A model generated the notes under the pieces. It did no database searches. It worked only from the letters and a program-made list of their open reading frames with translations, and was not told the DNA's origin. From Thelonectria olida (Eukaryota > Ascomycota > Sordariomycetes > Hypocreales > Nectriaceae): DNA of 64,000 nt. Both the position numbers and the translations under genes were made by a program. This document shows, piece by piece, positions 11,080-21,261 of this stretch (positions within the stretch are counted from its first letter, which is position 1; each line of letters opens with the position of its first letter). The DNA lies in NCBI GenBank assembly GCA_020736575.1, contig JAGPYM010000019.1:372001-436000 (forward strand). Reading direction: 5' to 3'.

Positions 11080-12720
11080 GTCAAATGTCGCCGCTTCCAT
11101 CCATTCGATTGACAGTGGCGGCCAAAATCTCGAGAATGTGTTCCGCGGCAAAGATGCCAAATGGGCACCCGTGAGGCAGACGGACGACATGCCTTCACCT
11201 TCTTAGCAACTCTCAACGTCTCTCCGGCGACCCAGCATCGCCGTGCCGTGGGTCTTCCCCATATTGCTATTGAGATGGTTTGTAGCGGATCGTCGGTGCG
11301 CGTCAGGCCGTCGTAATCTGGGAGCGGCGCATGGACGTTCATTTTGACTCTCATGAGGTTTAACTCTTCGACTTTGTAGTTGGCGAACGATTCTCAACCA
11401 TATAAGAGGGCAAATAGCGCACCGGGCGGCTGGCAGACACTCCTGTGTCAATGACATAAGCGGGAATATCCCCGCCATCGCTGCCATCAAAGCAATAGGC
11501 ATCCATGAGATCGACAAACGGCGCCTCTAAGTCAATATTAGGCCACGAGATGTACATGAACTGAGGTTTCGCGTTGTCCTGATAGACGAGCTCCACGGTG
11601 GGATCGTAGCAAGGGTAGAGATCATTATCGCATTCCTCAAGGACAGAACCGACCTAATTACGCCTGTCAATACATGACCATCGATTCGAGGGAGTCTTCA
11701 CTTCCAGCGTCCATGTTCTCAGCCTGTCGGCATCAGAAATGAACACGTTCAGTCGCCAAAAGAGAGCTTCAAAGTCGTCATACTCGGCAGTATAGACCTC
11801 GGCAGGGTCTTGGACAAACTCGAAGAGCTGATTCTCAATGAAGTCGAGCTTATTCTCGTTTCTGCCTTCCATCAGTAGACAATTGGAACAATCGGTTCTG
11901 CCGTCCTTTTTTCCGTCTCGGATATGGCCTGTCACACTATAATGCCCTGAACGCTGCAGCCAAACACAGTTCCGCACGTCGACAAGCGTCTGGGTTGTTG
12001 TTGTGACGGTTTCGGTGTCGGAAACTGAAACGCGTTTGAAGTTCTAGAGACACACAACTCAGCGAGCTCGGTCTCACATTCCGTCGGCTCTTTCGAGAAG
12101 GTAGGTCTGCCGTCTGGGCTAATACTATGAGGAGGGTCAGCGACGAGGCATGGAAGCAGTTTGGGTCTTTCTTGCGTGAGTTCCGGCCATTCAGGCAATG
12201 TTCCTGTAACCTCAATGTAGAATTCAGCTGGGTACGGTTGGCATAACACCGCCTGAGTTGGTTGTGACAATGGGTTCCGTAGGCTGGTTCTCGCCTGTGG
12301 ATATGTCTGTGAAGTTTCTCCGTCGGCAATACCGCCAGTGAATCTAGGAGGGAAGATTGTCGATACTTGGCCATTTGGGTCCGTCACTGTGATGGAAGTG
12401 GAAACTCTGGTTGGGAAGTCATCAGTACGTTCCTTGGTTGTTTGTTCGTTGGGGTCACTTGAGGGCCCATTAGCAGTCGTCCCACGTCTGGGCCAGGTGG
12501 AAATTATTTGGAAACCGCTCCATTCATGATGATTGTAGGAGTCAAGTCTTTAGTTGCAGCCGTTCCAAGTTCAATACCATCAGTCTTGTCCGTGCCCTCG
12601 CAATTGTCCTCGGACAATGGCGCAAATGTCTCTAAGGTGGTAGTGACTCCAGAGTCCATTGCGAGGAAGTGGACAGAGGAACGCCACCGTCCTTTGAAGT
12701 GGTAGATGCATCTTCTTCAC
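11080..12720 (-). pseudogene. Subtilisin-like serine protease relic
   Basis: Minus-strand pieces in several frames line up as one secreted subtilase. First is a Thr/Ser-rich section (about 12705-12510), then a Cys-containing extracellular section (12387-11932; CETELAELCVSR, LSTCGTVFGCSVQG). Next is a segment around 11977-11655 (TGHIRDGKKDG; DFEALFWRLNVFISDADRL). The start of the catalytic domain follows (11596-11360) with the catalytic Asp in DIPAYVIDTGVS. The catalytic His motif KTHGTAMLG is near 11245 and its natural continuation VAGETLRVAKKVKA is in the neighbouring frame. No Ser (GTS) motif was found. At least two frame changes plus loss of the C-terminal half make it inactive. The proposed order follows the fungal subtilase family; exact ends are approximate. 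Confidence 0.6.
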
Positions 12721-13208
12721 TTGTCGGATAGGCAGTAATAACCGGCCCGAGGCTCGAGGTTAAGAGCACTAACTGCTTGCGTGCCAAGCACGAGAGGCAG
12801 TGGTGTCGTTACTGAGGACTTCATGGTGGACCTTGTTCATGAGCCTCACTTGGCGAAGCGAGTGAATTGGGTTGAGAGACAATTCCCAGAGCAATCAACT
12901 TCTTCCAATGATACATACCTATTTATCCATCTCAATTCGGCCCCCACTGTCATCCAACGACAACAATAGACTCTTTCCAATAGCTTATGTCGGAGTACTT
13001 GTCAATGCGGCCCAAAATCACTCTCAGAACCAGCGCTCCATCTCTATCTATGAGTCTTGACTTGCGAAAACACACAGCCCAGAGAGAACATGCAACCCAC
13101 TCTCAGACGAGGCAACTCGCGATACCGAAGTACCACATCAACTTCCACTCGAGGCTCCTGAACTTCTATCCGTGAGTAAACACTCATTGCACCGGCCGGC
13201 TTGTCAAC
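12721..13208. other. Intergenic region before the HET fragment
   Basis: Short unrelated open frames only; nothing I can assign. The upstream half may still belong to the 5' end of the protease relic. Confidence 0.4.
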
Positions 13209-13631
13209 ATGTCTGCATCCCAAGACAGCATTCTACAGTCCGACGCTGACAATGGGGTCAACCACATCACTTGCGTAATCTGTCAAACTCCACTCAAAGT
13301 CCAGCAAAAACACCTGCCTCGCAATGGGCTGACCTTGGTGTGCTTCCCACACACAGCCAGCAAGGTTCGAGAGGGCGCTCGTGCAGGCTGCGGGCTTTGC
13401 GAAGACCTGCTTGCGATTCACAGCCAGAGGAGCCTATGGCTGCTGATGAAGACGCATCTGTTCGGTGGATGCACCTGCTGCACCGGTATCACACAGCGTC
13501 TCCGTTACCTCATGCGTAGCCTCAGCCTGAAACCATTTCAAATTGCCTTCATGGGTTTCCCAGTCGCCGTGGCTCGCCGGCCTTTGACAACAGAGGAACT
13601 TCGAGAAGCGACGGGGTCTTGTCGCTGTTGA
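13209..13631 (+). pseudogene. N-terminal fragment of a HET-type protein
   Basis: A 140-codon frame starts at ATG 13209 (MSASQDSIL) and carries the Cys pairs often seen ahead of fungal HET domains: ITCVICQTPL, then REGARAGCGLCEDLL about 50 residues later. It ends at TGA without the HET domain itself (no YVWIDSLCI motif, no C-terminal part), at about a quarter of normal length. A HET-domain relic lacking this N-terminal section lies on the same strand 4 kb downstream (17612-19175), so the two may be halves of one split gene. It could alternatively be a real small Cys-rich protein; no signal peptide is evident. Confidence 0.45.
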
Positions 13632-13776
13632 AAATTGGGAGAAATCTTTCGGTGACAGACAGTATGATACAATACTTACACGGCTCACTTATCGGTCACG
13701 ACCCTCCTTACTCTGTAAAACAGTCCCATCCCTCGTTTGTAAGCTTCTGGACAACTTTCTTTTGCTTCAATACAAA

Positions 13777-15876
13777 TCACCGCTTCGAATGATTAAACCT
13801 CATATCTGAAATGTCCAACTCCTCATTTCCGTCGGGTTCCCTCCGCTCAAGAGCATGAAGCTCAGGTTCATCATTCTCATGAACCACTCCTGCCGGCCTT
13901 CCGGAGTTTACTTGGGGCTCTTGATGGGCCGTCTTGCGAGGACAGAGACCTGCCAATACTAATACCAATCCTCGCATCATCCTCACGACCGTCCTTCTGG
14001 TAGCCCAACAAAGCCGATTAGCTCTGATAAACACACGCTTCCAGAAATCATTCAGTATCCCGCGATAATCCACACACCAGCTGAAAATCCACACCAGCCC
14101 TAGAGAGGCGACTGATATCCATAATCCTATCCAATCAATGTTTATATGGTTAGGATCCCTGAAAAGAACCCTGCCACAAAGCCCGTACTCTTTCTTCCAT
14201 CTTTGGCCTTCCTCATCGTCGGTGTTCCAAATAAAGAAGTTTGCCCCGAGCTGTGCATGCAAGAGGCCAGCCAGTATCGACTTCCTGAACCATATCTTAA
14301 CCTCTTCGACCCAAAGCTCTTTGTCCATCAGAGGGGCGTGGCGCAAGATTCCCATCCCGTCAGTGTAATCAGTCACTGGTACCCGGCGGTTTAGCCAGGT
14401 TACCATGCCGATATACTCGAACACGCTGAACCAGCTTGTCATGGAATACATCAGTATTGCGACCTCCCGGGCAGGAGCCTCGAAGCCTGCCTGGTTTAAA
14501 AGATACCACATCAGTTTCGGAGCAAGCCTGGAGGTAAGCCACGGACTGCAATAGTCTAAATCCCCAGAGCAAATTGAATATTGCTCGGTACAGCCGACCG
14601 CAGTAGCCTCGTGGTCGGCAATGCACGTGGTGGTATTATACTCGCCTCCGTTCTTGTGGCAGTTGCGAGCACTGAAGAAGGGATCAGAAATCTCAAATCC
14701 ATAACGTGAGTCTCCCGCTTGAAACACTGCGACCCACGGTGCGGCCCATTCCTGGCGGAGCCATGGGTGGAGGAGCTCAGGTTGTGATTTTGCTTGGCCT
14801 GAGGCAAGGTAATGGGGTAGGATTGTAAGTCGCCTCTTATAGCCCTCTTGGTAGGCTATCAACCCTGACCTTTCATTGGACCAGCGCCCAGGCCCATTCT
14901 CGGTGAAAATGCGCATTGACATATTGGGCCATACGTCGCCAGAAAGGTCGTCGAGGCCAACGTACTTGACAGTCACCAATGAACCTCTTCGACTTGTCTG
15001 GTTGGTAAATGGATACGTCAAGAAATCCAAATGAACGGGGCTGCAAGAAATGCGATGGCTGATGGTAAGATCGTAGGGGGAGTTGACGCCTGCCTCGAGA
15101 AAGGTGATGTTCTTTCTTATTATCTGGAGTCCAAGGACATCGGCCAGACATAACCGATGGTCAAACGGGCACTCCACCCGTACGGTTTCGATATCGGCCC
15201 CAGTCAGGAAATATTTTTGATCGCAGTTCATCCCGTGTTTGCTGATACAGGTGTCATAAAAATCGTCGACCATGAGTGTTCTAAACACGATATCGAACAA
15301 GTGGGGGAGCTTGTCGGACGCGAGGCATCCCGGGGTCGCTTTCGATCGTACGATTGGAGGACCCATTGTCCCATCGGAGATGAGGAAAGGGAGAACGATA
15401 CCGATGATAGTGAAGACAGCGTACAAAATTATCGCAACGATTCCGTACCAGTTGGAATCGCAGGGGTCATCATCCACTTCCAGCTCCCGAGCTCCGAACC
15501 CCTGGGGGCCCTGACCGGACCTCCCAAAGAAACGCATCTTCAAGGATCTCCATTTCATCCGGGTTAACCTGACGGCCACGCCAATGATGTCTCTCGCAGC
15601 TTTCACCTGAGATGTCTCTTGGAGGATAGGGCTGGGATCCGCAGGGGGAAGGGCAACAGGTTTCGTCCTTCTCCACACAACATACCGACTAATGACCCAG
15701 GCTCGGTTCTGGATGAGGGTGACGAAGATGGTTAAGAGAGAAAAAATGACGATGGACTGGATAGTTGTGACAGTAAGCGTCCACTGCTGGTACGCGGGTT
15801 TGTGGAAGGCTCTCCAAAGTCCCTCGTACACAACAGGGTTAAATACACTGTCTCCAGGGCCGCTTTGATGCTCGAG
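13777..15876 (-). CDS. Fungal polytopic membrane protein of unknown function, 699 aa
   Basis: Single uninterrupted frame. I start at ATG 15876 (MLEHQSGPG); the frame is open 24 codons further but without ATG, so an upstream exon is possible. Membrane segments: about residues 30-52 (QSIVIFSLLTIFVTLI), 150-172 (GIVAIILYAVFTIIGIVLPF), 465-490 (AILMYSMTSWFSVFEYIGMV) and 600-620 (GLWISVASLGLVWIFSW). Between the second and third lies a roughly 300-residue, probably extracytoplasmic loop with many cysteines (CDQKYF, CPFDHRLC, CTEQYSICSGDLDYC) and NxS/T sites (NIT, NQT, NMS, NTT). The tail is charged. The layout matches a family of fungal membrane proteins with no assigned role that I remember only in general terms. 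It is intact between HET/GFA relics. Confidence 0.7.
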   Translation of the reverse strand, partial: LEHQSGPGDSVFNPVVYEGLWRAFHKPAYQQWTLTVTTIQSIVIFSLLTIFVTLIQNRAWVISRYVVWRRTKPVALPPADPSPILQETSQVKAARDIIGVAVRLTRMKWRSLKMRFFGRSGQGPQGFGARELEVDDDPCDSNWYGIVAIILYAVFTIIGIVLPFLISDGTMGPPIVRSKATPGCLASDKLPHLFDIVFRTLMVDDFYDTCISKHGMNCDQKYFLTGADIETVRVECPFDHRLCLADVLGLQIIRKNITFLEAGVNSPYDLTISHRISCSPVHLDFLTYPFTNQTSRRGSLVTVKYVGLDDLSGDVWPNMSMRIFTENGPGRWSNERSGLIAYQEGYKRRLTILPHYLASGQAKSQPELLHPWLRQEWAAPWVAVFQAGDSRYGFEISDPFFSARNCHKNGGEYNTTTCIADHEATAVGCTEQYSICSGDLDYCSPWLTSRLAPKLMWYLLNQAGFEAPAREVAILMYSMTSWFSVFEYIGMVTWLNRRVPVTDYTDGMGILRHAPLMDKELWVEEVKIWFRKSILAGLLHAQLGANFFIWNTDDEEGQRWKKEYGLCGRVLFRDPNHINIDWIGLWISVASLGLVWIFSWCVDYRGILNDFWKRVFIRANRLCWATRRTVVRMMRGLVLVLAGLCPRKTAHQEPQVNSGRPAGVVHENDEPELHALERREPDGNEELDISDMRFNHSKR

Positions 15877-17131
15877 CATTGGGCTGAATAGCAATAGAAC
15901 AAGGAACTTGTGGATAGATATAGGAATAACTGTAGATATACACGCCAAGTAGAACGACGACGATCTATATATTATGGGAGGTTTGTTCGCTGCCTTGCTG
16001 CGCCATTAGTAAAATAGTCACCACTCGATGCTGGTTGGCTCGTTGCTTCAATTGGTGGTGGTGATACTCCGCATACACGCACACGTCATATTGACGTCGT
16101 CCCGGACTGAATTTTTCAGGTGATAAAAAAAGATGCAGCCCGTAGTTATTGCGCTACGGATATTTGGATTGGGATAAAAACGGTGGACGAAACCTGTGGT
16201 TATTTATAGATATATCACCGAGACAGAGCGGAGGCCTCAGCCTGGAGATATTTCATGATTTGGTCTTCCTGTGTCTGCATATAAACATGGCTAGGAGCTG
16301 TCCGCCAGCGACTACAAATCCAATTTCTATTTACGTAATGTACCTGCCATCCCATTGAGCCATCTATTCCTGGAAAGCAATCTGAATTTGTTATGACGCA
16401 GCTCAAAGCGTTTGCTTTGACCAATGACCTAGACACCTTTCGGCAAGGAGCAGCTGCATATCGTAATGGAAGGGACTGGGCAAAGCAGTAAAAGAACCAG
16501 GCGATTGTACAAGCCAATGAAAGGGCCAGACTTGAGAGTCCTAAATCCCCGCAGAGTGACGCCTTGGGAGTGAGTTTTACAAGCGAGGCATCGTGCGTTA
16601 CGATCGAAGCAACTCGTCAAAAAACGACTACAAATATGGGAAGGACATCCATCTCCTTTCAGACATTCAAGGGGAAGGCGAGTAGCCCTGGGACGCTGGC
16701 GGTCCCCGTAAGCGGGTGAGCAAGTTATGAGCAAGGCAAGACATAGTCCAAGGCCAGTAGTGGCCTCAAGGATAAGGATAATGGTCCAGATATGGACCAA
16801 GGCCGGACTTCATCAGATCAACACGACTCTCCATCCACGGTTGTTGACCGAGCGGCCCAAAGTCCGATCACGACAATTCGCAACCCACCGGAGTCTTGCT
16901 CCGTCGTCCATGCACCGATATGGGTCTATTCTCGCGAACTTGTCAATGCCAAGAACCGTGAATAACTTCACGCAACACAGATGCTGCCTGCAGCAATTCT
17001 AGGCTGCAGCCTTATTAGTATGGGTATAAGACACCGACCTTATTCCATCATGATTTCATCAAATAGAAAATGAAGCCCTCTTTGGATCATCCTCCTGCCT
17101 CAGACTACTTGCTAGTCCCAGCTGCGCCTCT
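15877..17131. other. Intergenic region, 1.25 kb
   Basis: No supported gene. A minus-strand frame at 16429-16800 looks like a signal peptide plus Cys-rich protein but has no ATG at all. Confidence 0.5.
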
Positions 17132-17500
17132 TCATGGATTCACATACTTCGGCGGCAGGTCGAGCCCAGCCGTCAGCCTCATGATATTGAGCTTCTTCAG
17201 ATCAATGCCCTCCAAGACGCGAATATTTACTGAATGCGTCAATTTGATCATTTCATACCCCTTCCGGTCCTCATCCGTCAACCCCAACACTTCCCCCTCT
17301 GTCAACCTGACAAGCATATTAGTCACAGGGACTCCACATATCCTGCAGAAGGTCTTAGCCATCACTCTGCGACCGCAAAGATATCGACCAATATTCTCCC
17401 CGTCTTCGTGGAGGATCACGTGTACGCCGAGGGGCCAGACGATCCTCCAGCTGATAGTCCTATGCACTCATTCGCATACCTCGATTGCGGCAACGGACAA
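17132..17500 (-). pseudogene. GFA-family (Mss4-like zinc) protein remnant
   Basis: The minus frame 17467-17132 ends like proteins of the glutathione-dependent formaldehyde-activating (GFA) family: KTFCRICGVPV holds the second zinc CxxC pair and is followed by SVNIRVLEGIDLKKLNIM and a terminal DLPPKYVNP. The N-terminal zinc half, normally CxCGxC then CNCSxC, should lie just upstream. There the frame has an in-frame TGA before GTG 17467, and only scattered weak matches remain. No ATG is available before the conserved part. Probably a truncated pseudogene; an unrecognised upstream exon is the alternative. Confidence 0.5.
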
Positions 17501-17611
17501 ACGGGGACTCGCTTCAACGCGTACACCTACATCGGTGCGTGATGGTGTTGCGTCCACGATATCGTAGTAATTAGAAGTTAACAAGCGATAGGCGATCCTG
17601 TTTCGTGTATC

Positions 17612-19175
17612 GTGCCTTCTTTTGATAAAAACGTTGATACTGAACAAACGACGTTGGATATTAAAAGCTGGCTGTCGAGATGCACTTGCGTGCCGAAGCT
17701 GCAGGTGTTGTATGATAGCCGATTCAAACCAACTCGCATCATCGACATCGGCACCAATCCGGAAGTAGACATTATAGTCAAATCCACTTCAGGTCTTGAG
17801 ATGCCAGGCTACGTCTGCCTGCCTTATGCTGGGGCGGGCCTCAAGCACTCACATGCACCTCGTCAAAGTTCTACCCATCTCAATCATGAGTGGTCCCTTA
17901 TGACCGCGTATCCGCTGCCTTCAAGGACACCTTCGAGATCACTGAGGAGCTAGGCTTTCGTTATGTCTGGATTGATAGCCTCTGCATAATTCAAGACGAC
18001 CCCGAGGATCTAAGAGCGATCTCCTCCAGATGCCCAATATTTTCAAGTATGCAGACCTGACTGTCTGCGCCTCATCCTCCAAGACCTGCACAGAAGGCTT
18101 TTTGCAGCAAAGACCGGAGTACAGCGAAAGGCAGATCACACTCAATCTGCCAGAGGGCAAGTTGGGAACAGCATACTTAGACTCGTACACCTGGTGGTCA
18201 CCACCCGTCTCTGAACCGTTGTCGCAACGTGCACGGGCTTACCAGGAGCGCTTGCTTTCTCCTCGACTGCTTGAATACGGCTGGAGAACATCGCGGTGGA
18301 GCTGCTCTTGCGAAAAGAACTACAGCGGGAATAACAACCTCCATCTCGAGACATCCGTCGGGAACCTCAGACGCCGTGGAGAGCTATAAACATTACAGCC
18401 TGTTCTCCCTTATGAACCCACCGGGGGTCCGGCTGTTCTCGCTTTCCGAGTCGGATCTCTTTAACTCATGGGCCCTTATCATCCGCAAATACTCCGCCCT
18501 GAAGCTGACTTTCCCGCGAGATCGTTTGGCTGCAATCAGCGGCGTGGCGATCGAGCTTCAGAGAGCGACTGGTGCACCTTATCTCGCCGGTTTATGGGAC
18601 CACGAACGGCTGCCTTCGTTTCTGTTGTGGCGAACTGAGACGCCCTTCTCCGAGAGGTGCGTGCGACCGGATGAGAGACGTGCACCATCTTGGTCCTGGT
18701 CGGCGATCGACGAGGGTGTGATCTTTCAACATAGCAAGGTCGGTTTGGAATCGTTTAAGATCGTTGATTCCGGCGTTACGGGAGACTTTGATCAGTCAGT
18801 TCAGGAGCTCATGAAGATGCGAGGGCTCGTTCGACGAGGTCTGTTTTGGCATGGAAGCGGAACTATTGCCTCGGATTCTCGGAATCGCATCTCACTATTC
18901 CGAAGCAAAACGGTGACGCATTGCTGATCTGGCCTGATTGCGTTGGTGACATAGTGCGTTATGATCAAGGTAATATTAGGATGATGGAGGTTGAGCTGAC
19001 TTTCATAGCCGTTGGGCGAGCTCATACAGACCATGGCGTTATTCGTGGGCTAATGCTTCTTCGGGACAAAGCAGGGGAGAGCAGCGGCTACCGGCGCGTC
19101 GGTGTGTTCCAAGCCCGAGACGAGGGTGGCTTCAAGGTCGAGAACTGGTGCATCGAGGAAGCTGTAGTTATATGA
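17612..19175 (+). pseudogene. HET-domain (heterokaryon incompatibility) gene broken by frameshifts
   Basis: Consecutive frames reconstruct a HET protein. 17612-17953 has the lead-in PTRIIDIGTNPEVDI and a degraded YVCLPYAGAGLK (family: YVxLSYxWG). About 17940-18045 carries the core motif FRYVWIDSLCIIQDDPEDL in another frame, 18030-18200 MPNIFKYADLTVCASSS, then 18370-18840 with FSLMNPPGVRLFSLSE, FPRDRLAAISGVA and PYLAGLWDHERLPSFLLW plus RRAPSWSWSAID. 18900-19175 has the C-terminal tail GYRRVGVFQARDEGGFKVENW. At least four frame changes lack splice signals. HET proteins trigger cell death on fusion of incompatible hyphae; this copy cannot encode one as it stands. Confidence 0.75.
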
Positions 19176-19652
19176 TTTCTTCATGACGCTGCTTATAGCA
19201 ACAGGGAAAATATCCAGTAAACCATCAATTCGTTGGTGATGTTGTGATTGTGTTGCTCGTGATTATGACCCAGATTCGGGCTTCCTCAGAACCCATCGCC
19301 GTAGACTCTCCTAAGAAGTACAGAGTATAGTCAGGTAGGCTCTGGAGTTGATTGTTAGTTGTGAGTTGTTTACTCCGAATTCAAAGTTCAAGTGTGAGTA
19401 CGATATTGAGTGCAATCTATATAATGTAGGTCCCGATGTCTAGCGGAAGGTCTGAGGGTATAATATGCGAGCAATATTCGTTCAATAAAAAGATGGTTGT
19501 GCAGAAGGCGCACCAATACTCCATACCTCGATGCATATGAAACTCTAATATTACTAAATCAATCTCGCCAATGGAGTGTTTTCCCCGTCTGTCCTCGTCT
19601 ATTTCCCCAATACCCTTGCCAGGAGCAAAATGTGCTCCCCTCAGTTTTGTGT
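19176..19652. other. Intergenic region between HET relic and RTA1-like gene
   Basis: Nothing recognised; 3' flanks of both neighbours. Confidence 0.5.
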
Positions 19653-20598
19653 CTAGTTTGGCTGATCGTTTGCCGTCTCGGACCGCAGCTCGGAATACAA
19701 CTCAACATCCGCCTCCTGCGGAACTTTGAAGTGGTGCGGGAACCAAATCAGGAAGATCAACTGAACAAGCCACATCAGGGCAGCATCGAAAACGTACATG
19801 GGCCACTCGTGTGACAACAAATAAGCTTCTGTGCCCATGATATACTCGGCAACTCGGAAGACGCATCTGACCATGATCAAGCAACTGCAAGCATAGATCA
19901 TGTACATGCCCTGCCTCCAGGGAATGTCTGGCCTAAACTCGGATCTCTTCGTGACCTCTCTCCGCATCCTCTTATGAAATATGACGGCAGCGACGATGAA
20001 GAAGCCAAAGATGACGAGTTGAATAAAGAGACCAGCGGTGATGATGGCCTCTCCTATCTTGCGAGTGCTTGCCTTTGATGTCAATCCAGCTGCGTTCCCT
20101 TGCACCATGAGCGACAGCCAATCGCCAAGGACGAAGATCTTGGTCATCCTGCCGGGTCGGACTATTGAGAATCGATCGCCATGAATGCTGCGGATGAGAC
20201 GACCGAGTGCCGTGTATATGGAGGCGGCGTAGAAGACGGGTGCGAGGAGGATGAAGATGCTCTGGATGACATAAGGGGCGATCTGGTTTGTGTGGTAGTG
20301 GGCCAGAATGCGGACGCCGTAGCCGATTATCTGGACTGCGAGGGGGGAAAGTTAGCAAGGATACGGATATTGTTATTGACCATGAGGTGTTGTCGAGTAA
20401 CATGGAGATGGAGTAGAACGTACACAATCCGCCAATGGCAAAGACACTGCAGTACCAGGTTCGGGTGATGACCATGCGCCAGCAGTGAGCAATAGTAACG
20501 ACAGTGAATAATGCCGTGAGCGTGGCCGCGGCTGCGAATGATGGGAGATATTTCCAGAGATAGACATCTGTTCCGTCGACGGGTTTGAGTTGAGCCAT
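19653..20598 (-). CDS. RTA1-like seven-TM protein, 285 aa
   Basis: Two exons, 20598-20424 and 20335-19653, joined over an 88-nt intron (GTACGT..CGCAG). Start ATG 20598 (MAQLKPVDG). Hydrophobic stretches fit about seven membrane helices: AAAATLTALFTVVTIAHCW, YCSVFAIGGL, YVIQSIFILLAPVFYAAS, IFVLGDWLSLMVQ, FIQLVIFGFFIVAAVIF, MYMIYACSCLIMVRCVFRV and MYVFDAALMWLVQLIFLIW. The RTA1 signatures are visible: IIGYGVRIL after the second helix, APVFYAASIYTALGRLI, and FRVAEYIMGTEAYLLSHEW. Members are described as lipid-translocating exporters or stress-related plasma membrane proteins; substrate here unknown. Length is normal and no lesions were seen. Confidence 0.9.
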
Positions 20599-20734
20599 GG
20601 TTGATAGTCGAGAGCTGCGCTTGTGGGATCGTTTGGTCCAAGGAGGGGAAGGGGTGTCACTAATGAGCAAAAGATGCAAGATGTGGGAGTGGCTTGATAT
20701 TTAAACATCTATAAAGGCAGTCGGAGAGCGTCCA

Positions 20735-20743
20735 TTATATATA
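20735..20743 (-). promoter_or_regulatory. TATA-like element upstream of the RTA1-like gene
   Basis: On the minus strand a TATATATAA run lies about 140 nt before the ATG at 20598. Position and composition fit a core promoter element; this is inference from sequence only. Confidence 0.35.
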
Positions 20744-21261
20744 GGTAAGATTCTCAGGGACCAACAAGACTGGCATTGTTGAGTCTCCCATTGATAATAA
20801 TAGACGGCAATCCAACATGCCATTATTGCCATGACCGATCTGGGTTTAGTTTACGCGGAGAGAGCAAGTTAGGGTTAGCGTCTTCGTGTCTCTCTTCGGA
20901 ACCAGGACCAACGCCAGGTTGGGATTAGCGTACGCGTACACTAAACCGTTTCAAGAACATGTCAGATTGTCAGATCTGTTGATGAGTCACGAGCAAGGGG
21001 GAATTACCCAGGCAATGATGCAACTTTTTCAAGAGCGTTGGCTTCGCATATCTCGTATCTTACTCTAAAAAAAATGAATTGCCCAGGTAGATGGAACGTC
21101 TCCGAGATTGGAGGCGGATGTCGACTCTCCCGTGTACTCCTCCAATGGCGATCCACCCAGAGGGTCCCAGAGAATCAAGGCAATGAATGGTCACAGGTAT
21201 ATAGCGACAGGCCATGTTCGGGTTTGGACATTGTGCCCTTTATAAATTGGTTCAATGACTG
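20744..21261. other. Intergenic region
   Basis: No supported gene between the RTA1-like gene and the regulator at 21262. Confidence 0.5.

Noticed and set aside
13777..15948. Start of the membrane protein at 15948
   Set aside because: That codon is TTG; the first ATG in frame is 15876.
16429..16800. Minus-strand frame resembling a secreted Cys-rich protein
   Set aside because: It begins with TTG and contains no ATG; no splice site supplies a start.
17070..17567. Plus-strand 165-codon frame
   Set aside because: It is the opposite strand of the GFA-like remnant and has no recognisable protein content.
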